This document shows positions 6,147 to 12,886 of a stretch of 12,886 nt of DNA, one piece after another; within the stretch, counting starts at the first letter, position 1, and each line of letters starts with the position of its first letter. The stretch lies in NCBI GenBank assembly GCA_021767625.1, contig JAASTB010000034.1:1-12886 (forward strand), read 5' to 3'. Below the pieces are notes generated by a model. It ran no database searches and was not told the origin of the DNA. It was given only the letters and a program-made list of their open reading frames with translations. Made by a program: the position numbers and the translations under genes. The DNA is from Wenzhouxiangella sp. Its GTDB lineage: Bacteria > Pseudomonadota > Gammaproteobacteria > Xanthomonadales > Wenzhouxiangellaceae.

Positions 6147-6976
6147 GGTCTCGCCGGATCACCCACCACCAGCAGGGGCATCTGCCAGTGGGCGAGCAGG
6201 CGCGCGGCGGCGGGGGAGTCGAGCCAGGCACCCCCGCGACCGACCAGAAGTTCCACCGCCCCCTCCTCGGCCAGCACCCGCAGCATCTCGCCGGTTGCCA
6301 GCGACCCTAGCTCGCGCGATCGCCAGGCGGGTACCGGGCGCCCCATCGCGCCGGCCAGGCGCTCGGAATCGGCATTCATCGCCGACGGCAACAGCAGGAC
6401 CAGCTCGCGCCGGGCCTTGCGCGCCCGCTCGGCGGCCAGGCCGAGCATGGGCCGCGCGGCGGCGGGGTCTTCGACCAGAACCGCGATCCGGCCGCGTTCC
6501 CGCTCCGGCTGCGCCGAACAGATATGCACGCTGCCCATCGCCCGGCGCGCCAGCACCAGCGGTGCGGTGCCGAGCTTGCGCCCCAGCCGCGACGACCAGC
6601 CCACCCGCCCGAGCATCAGCACGTCGCCCGGCTCGGACAGGGCGAGCACTTCTTCGACGAGGCGGCCACGCGCGACCACCAGGCGCCAGCTGATGCCGTC
6701 GCTGCCGGCAACCCGTTCGACGGCGCGGCGGATGCCGACCGGCAGGCGCTCGCGCCGACGGCTCAGCAATGCTTCGTCCATCGGCCGGATGACCCCGGAA
6801 GCGGCGCCGACTTCGCTGGCGAAGGAAAAGGCCGCGCTTCGGAGGCGATCGGTTTCCTCCACCGTCACGGCGAGCAGGGGCACGTCATGGCGCCGAGCCA
6901 TTTCGGCCGCCACTTCCAGTGCGCGCAGCGCATCCGGCGAGGCGTCGAGCAGCACGACGACCCTCGTCGGGGTCAT
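6143..6976 (-). CDS. Tandem universal-stress-like protein
   Basis: A 277-residue cytoplasmic protein that looks like two UspA-type alpha/beta domains. The first (about 4-155) opens with TRVVVLLDASPDALRALEVA, the usual strand-then-Asp and helix, and closes with DVLMLGRVGWSSRLGRK and TAPLVLARR, resembling the Gly-rich nucleotide loop before the last strand. The second (about 161-273) opens GRIAVLVEDPAAARPML and ends LLVGRGG and MPLLVVGDPA. The frame is open to 7084, but that overlaps the Lon gene. The ATG at 6976 starts directly at the first strand and lies 19 bases after the lon stop, with GGACGG about nine bases upstream; an ATG at 7012 is the alternative. It is probably co-transcribed with the Lon-type protease, so a stress role is plausible. 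Its ligand (ATP or none) is unknown. Confidence 0.75.
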   Translation of the reverse strand: MTPTRVVVLLDASPDALRALEVAAEMARRHDVPLLAVTVEETDRLRSAAFSFASEVGAASGVIRPMDEALLSRRRERLPVGIRRAVERVAGSDGISWRLVVARGRLVEEVLALSEPGDVLMLGRVGWSSRLGRKLGTAPLVLARRAMGSVHICSAQPERERGRIAVLVEDPAAARPMLGLAAERARKARRELVLLLPSAMNADSERLAGAMGRPVPAWRSRELGSLATGEMLRVLAEEGAVELLVGRGGAWLDSPAAARLLAHWQMPLLVVGDPARP

Positions 6977-6995
6977 GCCATCGGACCGTCCGTTG

Positions 6996-9395
6996 TCAGG
7001 ATTCGTCCTCATCGTTTTCCCGACTCGCGCCCTTGTCCCGTGTGCGGCGGGCAACCCGGGCGAAATGCTGCAGGCGCTCGGCAACGCGGCGGTTGAAACT
7101 GCCCTCTGGATAGCTTCCTTCCTCGTCGGGCTCGCCGGCTGGCATTCCGGTCAGAAGTTCGATGGCGTCATTGACCGACTCGACTGGATAGATCCGGAAC
7201 CGCTCGGCGCCCACGGCTTCGCGCACGGCCGGATTGACCATCAGGTGCTCGACGTTGGCTGCCGGAACGATCACGCCGTGACCGTCGAGTTCACCGGCCT
7301 GTCGGCACACGTCGAAGAAGCCCTCCACCTTTTCGCTGATGCCACCGACGGCCTGCACCCTGCCGTGCTGGTTGACCGAGCCGGTCACGGCCAGCGACTG
7401 CTTCAGGGGCAGTCCGGCGATGGCCGACAAGAGCACGCAGGTCTCGGCCAGCGAAGCCGAATCGCCGTCGACACCGCCGTAGGATTGTTCGAAGACTACG
7501 CTGCCCGAGAGGGACAACTCGCTTTCGGGCGCATAGCGGCTGGCGATGAATCGCGACAGGATGAGCACCCCCTTGCTGTGGATCGGCCCGCCCAGTTCGA
7601 CCTCGCGCTCGATATCCACGACGCGACCGTTGCCCGGACGGGCGGTCGCGGTGATTCGCGACGGGCGACCGAAGCGGAAATCGCCGAGCTGGATCACCGA
7701 CAGGCCGTTGATCTGCGCCACCGCCTCGCCGCTGGTCGAGACCATGACCGTGCCGCGGTCGATCTGTTCGAGGCTGGCCTTGCGCAAGCGTCCGGCGCGC
7801 TCGCTGCGCTCGTCGATGGCCCGCTGAACGTGCTCTCCCGTGACCACGCCCGAATTCGCTTCACCGGCCCAGTACCCGGCCTCGGTGAGCACGTCGCGCA
7901 GGACCCGGTCGTCGGCGGTGAGCTTGCGCTGGTCGTCGGCCAGCCGACTGGCGTGCTCGATCATACGGGCGACCCCGGATCGATCCAGCGGCGGCGTTTC
8001 CGTCCGCTTGGCAAGGGAAGCGAGCATGCGCGCATACAGCGTGTGGTTCCCTTCGTTGCGGTCAATGTCGTCCTCGAAGTCGGCCTCGACCTTGAACAGC
8101 TCCAGAAAGTCCGGATCGTAGTGCGCCAGCAAGTAGTAGAGCAGCCGCTCGCCCACCAGGACCACCTTGACGGTCACTGGTATGTTGCCGGGCTGCAGGC
8201 TGGTGGTACTGACCAGGCCGTAGAGACGTTCGAGCGACTCGATGCGGACATCGCCGGAGAAAAGCACGCGCTTGAGGCTTTCCCAGGCCATGGGATGCGA
8301 CAGGACGCGGCGGGCATCGAGGATCAGGTAGCCGCCGTTGGCGCGGTGCAGCGCACCGGGCCGGATCATCGAGACGTCCGTGTACAGCGCCCCGTTGCGG
8401 ATCTGGTGTTCGATCCAGCCGACCAGGTGATGGTGGGTCGGCAAGTCCTCGTAAATGACCGGAGCGCCCTCGGCCTCGGCGTTGTCGACAAGCAGGTTGA
8501 CCCGGAAACGCTCGAGCAACTCCTCGGGCGGCCCGCTGCCGCGCCGACCGCGCAGCGCCTCGGCATTCTCGACCACGTGCTCGCGCGCGCAATCGAGATA
8601 GCTGGTGACATCGGGCTCGTGCGACCAGTGGTCCTTGAGCTCCCGGATGGGCCCGCCAAGCGCAAAAAGGATCATCTCCTCGTTGAGCTCGCGAACGCGG
8701 TTGCGAAGCTCCTTGCGAAGCGCCGGAATGCGCTGGATTTCCTGCTGCAGCTTCTTCTGCAGCTCGGCGACTTTGTCCTCGATCTTCTTGCGCTCGTCGT
8801 CGGGCAGCTTCTCGTATTCGTCGGGCTCGAGCACCTCGCCGTCGCGCATCGGCGCCAGGGTGAAACCGCCGGGCGTCGAGATCAGCGCGATATCGGATTC
8901 GCTGGCCTCCTCCCCGATCTCGCTCAGCCCTTTTTGCTGCCGCTGCTCGAATTCGTCCTGGATGTCCTGCATCCGGCTCTGGTATTCCTCGCTTTCGAAT
9001 ACCGCCGCGACGCCGGTGCGCAGCTCTTCTACGAAACCGTCCATGTCGCGTCGCAGGCGCCGGCCGTCGCCGGCGCTGAGACGGATGGCGCGCGGCGAAT
9101 CGGGTTCGGAGAAGTTGTAGACGTAACAGAGATCCGGCGGCGTGTGCTCGTCGGCGGCCCGCTTCTCCAGAAAGCGCCGCACCAGGGCGTGCCGGTCGAC
9201 GCCCCGGGGCCCCAGCACGAACAGGTTGAAGCCGTGATTGCGAATGCCGGCGCCGAAGCGCATTGCCTGGAGCACGCGCTCCTGCCCGACGGGATCGCCG
9301 AGCGGCTCCAGGCTGTCCGTGGTTTCGAAATCCAGGCTCTCTTCCGGGCAGCGCCGGTAGACCTGGTCCACGCCGAGCGGCTTGATGCCAGCCAT
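6996..9395 (-). CDS. Lon-type (S16) AAA_32 family ATP-dependent protease
   Basis: A 799-residue protein of the Lon-like family that includes E. coli YcbZ/LonH, not canonical Lon (no substrate-binding N-domain). The N-terminal AAA-like part has NLFVLGPRGVDRHALV at 57-72, where a Walker A loop is expected but lacking the Lys-Ser/Thr. A charged, coiled-coil-rich insert spans about 110-250. ANGGYLILDARR (352-363) sits at the Walker B position. The C-terminal peptidase (about 555-755) keeps the Ser-Lys dyad: GVDGDSAS with Ser646 and GGISEKVEG with Lys689, 43 residues apart as in E. coli Lon. The start is well supported by GGGGAG a few bases upstream. The C-terminal tail after 755 is acidic and low complexity. 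The gene probably leads an operon with the stress-like protein. Confidence 0.92.
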   Translation of the reverse strand: MAGIKPLGVDQVYRRCPEESLDFETTDSLEPLGDPVGQERVLQAMRFGAGIRNHGFNLFVLGPRGVDRHALVRRFLEKRAADEHTPPDLCYVYNFSEPDSPRAIRLSAGDGRRLRRDMDGFVEELRTGVAAVFESEEYQSRMQDIQDEFEQRQQKGLSEIGEEASESDIALISTPGGFTLAPMRDGEVLEPDEYEKLPDDERKKIEDKVAELQKKLQQEIQRIPALRKELRNRVRELNEEMILFALGGPIRELKDHWSHEPDVTSYLDCAREHVVENAEALRGRRGSGPPEELLERFRVNLLVDNAEAEGAPVIYEDLPTHHHLVGWIEHQIRNGALYTDVSMIRPGALHRANGGYLILDARRVLSHPMAWESLKRVLFSGDVRIESLERLYGLVSTTSLQPGNIPVTVKVVLVGERLLYYLLAHYDPDFLELFKVEADFEDDIDRNEGNHTLYARMLASLAKRTETPPLDRSGVARMIEHASRLADDQRKLTADDRVLRDVLTEAGYWAGEANSGVVTGEHVQRAIDERSERAGRLRKASLEQIDRGTVMVSTSGEAVAQINGLSVIQLGDFRFGRPSRITATARPGNGRVVDIEREVELGGPIHSKGVLILSRFIASRYAPESELSLSGSVVFEQSYGGVDGDSASLAETCVLLSAIAGLPLKQSLAVTGSVNQHGRVQAVGGISEKVEGFFDVCRQAGELDGHGVIVPAANVEHLMVNPAVREAVGAERFRIYPVESVNDAIELLTGMPAGEPDEEGSYPEGSFNRRVAERLQHFARVARRTRDKGASRENDEDES

Positions 9396-9507
9396 GCTCT
9401 CTCCCCGTCCTTAGGTTTCTCGGGAATACTTTAACGCCGCCGGGGCGCCCGCGGGCAACCTGCCGCCGCTTTCCGGATTCGGCCGGGGAAATGTCGTGCA
9501 GGAATAG

Positions 9508-9523
9508 CTGTATTGATTTACAG
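9508..9523. promoter_or_regulatory. LexA (SOS) box at the radical SAM gene
   Basis: CTGTATTGATTTACAG fits the gammaproteobacterial LexA operator CTGT-N8-ACAG exactly at both arms, with the AT-rich centre typical of strong boxes; it also pairs CTGTA with TACAG. It ends one base before the likely ATG of the radical SAM gene (9525), so bound LexA would block initiation or early elongation there. It lies 113 bases from the divergent lon-type gene, a less likely target. Confidence 0.7.
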
Positions 9524-9524
9524 T

Positions 9525-10604
9525 ATGGTCATGCAAGTCGCTTCGAGACAGAAGGGCCGCGGCGCCACGAAGAATCCGGAATCCCGGTTCAGCGCCCTGC
9601 GAACCGCAACCTTCGACGACGGCTGGACCCGTGAGCTCGAGGAATTGCCGGCGCTGCGCACCACAGTCCAGGCTGAACGCAGCCGCTCGATCATCTCGCG
9701 CAACCGGTCGCCGGACATCCCGTTCGAGCAGTCGATCAATCCCTACCGGGGTTGCGAGCACGGCTGCGTCTACTGCTTCGCGCGGCCCTCCCACAGCTAC
9801 CTGGACCTCTCGCCCGGCTTCGACTTCGAGACTCGGCTGTTTCAGAAGGAGAACGCCGTGGAACTGCTCGAGGAGGAACTGCGCCAGCCCGGCTACCGCT
9901 GCCGCCCGATCGTGCTGGGCATCAACACCGACGCCTACCAGCCTGTCGAGCGCGATATCCGCCTGACGCGGCGACTGCTCGAGCTGCTCGCCGAGTACCG
10001 CCATCCCGTCAGCCTGCTGACCAAGGGCGTGACGATCCTGCGCGACCTCGACATCCTGGCCGACCTGGCCCGCGAGAACCTCGTGTCTGTGTCGGTCAGC
10101 ATCACCACGCTGGACAACGACCTCAAGCGCACGCTGGAACCGCGCACGGCCTCGCCGGCAGCGCGGCTGCGCATCCTCTCGGAGTTGCGCGGCATCGGTA
10201 TCCGGCCGGGCGTGATGGTCGCGCCGGTGATTCCCGCCATCAACGACCACGAGATCGAGGCCATCCTGCGCGCCTCGGCCGAGGCGGGCGCGACGCGGGC
10301 GGGCTACGTGGTGCTCAGGCTGCCGCACGAGCTCAAGGACCTCTTCCGCGACTGGCTGGCCAACCACTACCCCGACCGCGCCGAGCATGTCATGAGCCTG
10401 GTGCGGCAGCTCTACGGCGGGCGGGACTACGACCCCAGCTGGGGCCGCCGGCAGACCGGTTCGGGCCACCTGGCGCAGTTGATCGCCGGCCGGTTCCGGG
10501 TGGCCCGCAAACGCTATGGGCTGGACCGCGACGACACACCGCCGCTGGAAACCGGCAAGTTCACGCGCCCGGCGCGCACGGGCGATCAGGGCAGCCTGTT
10601 CTGA
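9525..10604 (+). CDS. PA0069-family radical SAM protein (SplB-like)
   Basis: A radical S-adenosylmethionine enzyme of 359 residues, related to spore photoproduct lyase (COG1533). The [4Fe-4S] motif is GCEHGCVYC, with Cys77, Cys81 and Cys84 spaced C-x3-C-x2-C; the characteristic flanks are SINPYRG before and FARPSHSYLDL after. Family blocks follow: LGINTDAYQPVE, LLTKGVTILRDLD, VSVSITTLD, GIRPGVMVAPVIPAIND and VLRLPHELKDLF. The N-terminus carries the family's KGRGATKNPESRF. Possible starts are TTG 9513 (AGGA nine bases upstream, but inside the LexA box), ATG 9525 and ATG 9531; I use 9525. The reaction is unknown. The SplB relationship and the LexA operator suggest DNA-lesion repair, and PA0069 of P. 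aeruginosa is, to my recollection, also a LexA target. Confidence 0.9.
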   Translation: MVMQVASRQKGRGATKNPESRFSALRTATFDDGWTRELEELPALRTTVQAERSRSIISRNRSPDIPFEQSINPYRGCEHGCVYCFARPSHSYLDLSPGFDFETRLFQKENAVELLEEELRQPGYRCRPIVLGINTDAYQPVERDIRLTRRLLELLAEYRHPVSLLTKGVTILRDLDILADLARENLVSVSVSITTLDNDLKRTLEPRTASPAARLRILSELRGIGIRPGVMVAPVIPAINDHEIEAILRASAEAGATRAGYVVLRLPHELKDLFRDWLANHYPDRAEHVMSLVRQLYGGRDYDPSWGRRQTGSGHLAQLIAGRFRVARKRYGLDRDDTPPLETGKFTRPARTGDQGSLF

Positions 10605-10617
10605 CCGTGACCATCGA

Positions 10618-10636
10618 CCGATGCGCTCGGCATCGG
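10618..10636 (+). terminator. Hairpin after the radical SAM gene
   Basis: CCGATGC (10618-10624) and GCATCGG (10630-10636) form a perfect 7-bp stem with a 5-base loop, 13 bases after the stop. No T-run follows, so it is at best a weak or Rho-assisted terminator or an mRNA end-protecting structure. Confidence 0.35.
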
Positions 10637-10646
10637 CGTCGGGGTA

Positions 10647-10665
10647 GGCTGACACGACTTCAGCC
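10647..10665 (+). promoter_or_regulatory. Stem-loop just upstream of the EreA-like gene's ribosome-binding site
   Basis: GGCTGA and TCAGCC pair over six bases around a 7-base loop, and the stem ends three bases before the GGGAG ribosome-binding site (10669-10673). It is short and may be chance, but its position could influence translation or mark a processing point. Confidence 0.25.
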
Positions 10666-10681
10666 AAAGGGAGATCCCATC

Positions 10682-11917
10682 ATGCCCGACAGGTATTTTC
10701 CCGGCCGCCCGTGGGGACTGCTTGCAGCCTTGCTGCTCGCGGCACCGGCCTTCGCCGAAACGGTCGATGAACGGATCGCCTCGATCATCGAAGAAAATGC
10801 CCGCCCGCTGACGATCGAGACCGATGGGCTTGGCGATACCGGCGGCAGATGGCTCCTGGCCGAAGCAGCCGATTCGCCCTTCGTCCTGCTGGCCGAATCC
10901 CACCTCACCCGGGAGACGCCGCAATTGACCGCCGCGCTGCTCACGGCACTTCGACCGCACGGCTTCGACGCCTTTGCAATCGAAACCGGGCCGATCATCA
11001 CCGACCACGCCCAGTCGCTCCTGTCCAACGGGCGGAGCGACGAGCTCGCCGAACTGCTGGTGCAGATACCCTACACGGCGGCCTTCCTCGATTACCGTCC
11101 GGAGCTGGAACTGGCCGAGCACGCCGTCGAAGCGGGCTATGAACTATGGGGCCTCGACCAGGTGTTCGCAGGCGGCGCCCGCTTTGCGCTGGCACGGCTG
11201 ACCGGGATCGCCGAAAGCCCGGCGGCTCGTGAAAGCGCCGAACAAGCGCTTCGACGAGCGGACGAAGGCTTCCGGCACTTCGCCGAGACGGGTGATCGCT
11301 CGAAGGGGTTCCTGCAATCGGCCGACCAGGCCACTTTCGACGGCCTTCGGCAGGCTTTCGCCGACCAGCCCGAAGCCTTGCGGATCATCGACGAGCTGGC
11401 GGCAAGCAGCCTCGTCTACCGGCTCTACGGCCGGGGCGACAACTACGAGAGCAACTACCGTCGCATCCAGCTGATGAAACGTCATCTGGCCGAGCGGCTC
11501 AGGCGCGCCGAAGCGGACACGAAGGTCGTGATGAAGTTCGGCAACTACCACATGGGACGCGGCTACTCGCCCATGAACCAGCTCGACCTGGGCAATGCCG
11601 CCGCCGAGCTCGCCGTCCTTCGCGGCGGCGATTCACTGCACGTGCAGGTCTCGGCGCTCGTCCAACAAGACAGCGACGGCGAGTTCAGGGGCCTCGACGG
11701 GCTGATGCCCTACCTGCACCGCTTCGCCGACTTCGTACCCGAAGACGACGGCTGGGTCGTGTTCGACTTGCGGCCGCTGCGGACCATCTTCCACGATCGC
11801 GCCAATCGTGAAGGCCGGGAAGCCCTCTCGGAGATGGTCTGGCGCTTCGACGTGCTGATGCTGACCCAGCGCTTCACCCGCGCCGAGCAACTGGAGGGCA
11901 TTCCCCAGCCGCCCTGA
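10682..11917 (+). CDS. Secreted EreA-like/TIKI-superfamily protein
   Basis: A 411-residue exported protein. The N-terminus has Arg residues, a hydrophobic stretch (WGLLAALLLA at 11-20) and an AFA|ET signal-peptidase site near residue 25, so the mature protein is periplasmic or extracellular. The core resembles the erythromycin-esterase-like/TraB/ChaN group: FVLLAESH (67-74), DAFAIETGP (96-104), LWGLDQVFAG (155-164) and VVMKFGNYHMGRG (282-294). These place Glu72, His74, Glu101 and His290 where that fold has its active-site acids and histidines. The substrate is unknown, and similarity to macrolide esterases does not imply drug resistance. GGGAG eight bases upstream supports the ATG; the frame is open upstream, but that is a shadow of the radical SAM gene. 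It ends five bases before the convergent SDR stop. Confidence 0.75.
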   Translation: MPDRYFPGRPWGLLAALLLAAPAFAETVDERIASIIEENARPLTIETDGLGDTGGRWLLAEAADSPFVLLAESHLTRETPQLTAALLTALRPHGFDAFAIETGPIITDHAQSLLSNGRSDELAELLVQIPYTAAFLDYRPELELAEHAVEAGYELWGLDQVFAGGARFALARLTGIAESPAARESAEQALRRADEGFRHFAETGDRSKGFLQSADQATFDGLRQAFADQPEALRIIDELAASSLVYRLYGRGDNYESNYRRIQLMKRHLAERLRRAEADTKVVMKFGNYHMGRGYSPMNQLDLGNAAAELAVLRGGDSLHVQVSALVQQDSDGEFRGLDGLMPYLHRFADFVPEDDGWVVFDLRPLRTIFHDRANREGREALSEMVWRFDVLMLTQRFTRAEQLEGIPQPP

Positions 11918-11922
11918 CGGGA

Positions 11923-12609
11923 TTACCAGTCGATCGGCCTGCGGCTGCGAAAGAAGCCGCCGGTCGGACCGTCATCGGGCAGGGTCGCCAGCCAGATCGG
12001 GGTGTCGGCGCCCTCTTCGACCGATCGCGGCGCCGACTCGCCGCCCATGTCGGTTCGCACCCAGCCCGGGCAGGCCGAGTTGACCTTGACGGCATCGCCC
12101 AGCGCCTGGGCGGACTTGACGGTCAGGGCGTTCAGTCCAGCCTTGCTCACCGCGTAGGCGAACGGCCCCTCGAGGTTTTCAGCGAAAGCGCCCCAGCCGG
12201 AGGTCATGTTGACGATGCGCCCCCAGCCGCGCTCGCGCATCGGGACACCGAGGGACTGAATGAGCTCGAAAGCGGCGATCACGTGAACCTGCAGCGCGTG
12301 GACGAAGTCCGCCAGCTCGAGATCGTCGAGATCGTCGGTAACCAGGACTCCGGCATTGTTGACCAGGATGTCGATCGGCCCGTAGGCCTCGGCCAGCTGC
12401 CTCGCCGCCTCGCTCACGATGCCGGGCTCGCTCAGGTCGAGCGCCACACCGGTCACCGTGCCGTCGATCTCGCCGACGGCCGCCTTGGCCTTGTCCACGT
12501 CGCGTGCGGCAGCGAGTACGTGGATATCCTGCGCAGCCAGGCCACGCGCGATGGCCAGGCCGATGCCGCGGTTGGCGCCGGTCACCAGTGCGGTTCTTCT
12601 TTCGGCCAT
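11923..12609 (-). CDS. Short-chain dehydrogenase/reductase (SDR)
   Basis: A 228-residue NAD(P)-dependent oxidoreductase of the classical SDR type, of unknown substrate. The Rossmann loop TGANRGIG is at 10-17, the Asp59-Leu60 adenine pocket is in VALDLS, NNAG is at 84-87, and the catalytic Ser137 (MTSGWG), Tyr152 and Lys156 (YAVSK) are present. The Ser-Tyr gap is longer than the usual 13 residues, as in carbonyl-reductase-like members with an extended loop (GAFAENLEGPF). The helix-4 Asn of the catalytic tetrad appears replaced by His109 (LQVHVIAAF). PGWVRTDMGG (181-190) is the usual post-catalytic motif. GGAGG five bases before the ATG supports the start. The gene is convergent with the EreA-like gene and lies downstream of the DUF5694-like gene on the same strand. 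Confidence 0.93.
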   Translation of the reverse strand: MAERRTALVTGANRGIGLAIARGLAAQDIHVLAAARDVDKAKAAVGEIDGTVTGVALDLSEPGIVSEAARQLAEAYGPIDILVNNAGVLVTDDLDDLELADFVHALQVHVIAAFELIQSLGVPMRERGWGRIVNMTSGWGAFAENLEGPFAYAVSKAGLNALTVKSAQALGDAVKVNSACPGWVRTDMGGESAPRSVEEGADTPIWLATLPDDGPTGGFFRSRRPIDW

Positions 12610-12630
12610 GCTTGCCTCCGGTCAGGGGTT

Positions 12631-12663
12631 CGGGTCAGGGGCGAACGGTACCACCCCGACCCG
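12631..12663 (-). terminator. Bulged GC hairpin after the DUF5694-like gene
   Basis: CGGGT and GGGG (12631-12635, 12638-12641) pair with CCCC and ACCCG (12654-12657, 12659-12663), an interrupted 9-bp stem starting one base beyond the stop codon of the right-edge gene. No T-run follows on the minus strand. Next to it, GGTCAGGGG occurs twice in tandem (12620-12641), which could itself explain the pairing. Confidence 0.3.
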
Positions 12664-12664
12664 G

Positions 12665-12886
12665 CTACTGTGCTGCCAGGGCGGAGAGATAGTCGTTGGC
12701 TTCGACCAGCTCGAAGCCCGGTGTCATCGAGACGAAGTGACGCAGCCAGTAACTGTGTCCTCCTCCGTAGACCACCAACACGCGGTCTCCCGGCTCCACG
12801 ACCTGCATCAGCTTGGCGAAGATGCGCGCATTACGCTCGTAGTAGCGCGCATTGAGCAGGGCACCGGGCTGATCGTCGGCGTCGCC
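12665..12886 (-). CDS. DUF5694-like protein, C-terminal 73 residues (cut by window edge)
   Basis: An open frame from the right window edge to TAG at 12665-12667. The visible tail contains LLNARYYERNARIFAKLMQ, VEPGDRVLVVYGGGHSYWLR and HFVSMTPGFELVEANDYL. Tyr-x-x-Arg-Asn-x-x-Ile followed by PGDR-(hydrophobic)-YG-x-GH is characteristic of the C-terminus of DUF5694 proteins, whose fold is thought to resemble the TraB/EreA-like group, with the His in the active-site region. The function is unknown. The N-terminus, any signal peptide and the start lie outside the window. It is 55 bases upstream of the SDR gene on the same strand, possibly in the same unit unless the intervening hairpin terminates. 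Confidence 0.7.
   Translation of the reverse strand, partial: GDADDQPGALLNARYYERNARIFAKLMQVVEPGDRVLVVYGGGHSYWLRHFVSMTPGFELVEANDYLSALAAQ

Noticed and set aside
6977..7084. Longer N-terminus for the Usp-like protein
   Set aside because: The extra residues are read from the end of the lon-type gene in another frame and precede the natural first strand of the domain.
6417..9434. A 1005-codon plus-strand open frame
   Set aside because: Antisense to the Lon-type protease and Usp-like genes, both supported by motifs and good starts. The translation is low-complexity and matches no family I know.
9420..9470. Heat-shock (sigma-32) or sigma-70 promoter for the Lon-type gene
   Set aside because: On the minus strand TTGCCC and TAAAGT are 19 bases apart and fit poorly; no CTTGAA/CCCCAT pair was found, so I do not call it.
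9411..10667. A 418-codon minus-strand frame opposite the radical SAM gene
   Set aside because: Antisense shadow with His/Arg/Ala-rich translation; the radical SAM frame has the CxxxCxxC motif and family blocks.
9752..10681. Upstream extension of the EreA-like frame into the radical SAM gene
   Set aside because: The ATG at 10682 has a good ribosome-binding site and is followed at once by a signal peptide; the upstream part is an out-of-frame reading of the radical SAM gene.

Overview
This is a GC-rich chromosomal segment from a gammaproteobacterium. The best guess is a relative of Xanthomonadales or Wenzhouxiangellaceae. Three things point there: an E. coli-type SpeD divergent from a Clp/Vfr-like CRP, a fused aspartokinase/diaminopimelate decarboxylase of the kind known from Xanthomonas and Xylella, and a CRP whose cyclic-nucleotide pocket carries the Clp-type Glu. 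No organism can be named with certainty. Most of the window is ordinary, dense core genome with convergent or divergent neighbours. The only mobile-element trace is at the left edge.

Left edge (1-329): the last 31 codons of an IS110-family transposase, then a gene-free stretch with two ~81 % identical tandem copies of a 53-bp unit and a terminator-like hairpin for speD. Next (330-2035): speD (minus) and crp/clp (plus) diverge from a 245-bp region that holds a CRP-type palindrome and a candidate speD promoter. A perfect 10-bp hairpin closes crp against the convergent FHA gene. From 2086 to 3426 a minus-strand pair encodes a PP2C Ser/Thr phosphatase followed by a membrane-anchored FHA protein, a phospho-signalling module with no kinase in view. 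From 3552 to 6146 the plus-strand fusion carries the first and last enzymes of lysine biosynthesis. Its stop codon overlaps that of a minus-strand tandem universal-stress-like protein, which sits directly downstream of a Lon-type protease with a degenerate ATPase domain (6996-9395).

From 9508 onward a radical SAM protein of the PA0069/SplB type starts next to a sequence matching the gammaproteobacterial LexA operator (CTGT-N8-ACAG). This is the strongest regulatory signal in the window and suggests a DNA-damage role. It is followed on the same strand by a secreted EreA-like protein, then, convergently, an SDR oxidoreductase, and at the right edge the C-terminus of a DUF5694-like protein.

There are no rRNA or tRNA genes, no CRISPR array and no clear defence or secondary-metabolite cluster. 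The observations most worth pursuing are the LexA box at the radical SAM gene, the CRP operator with the Clp-type ligand pocket, the orphan PP2C-FHA pair, the degenerate Lon, and the IS110-adjacent tandem repeat.
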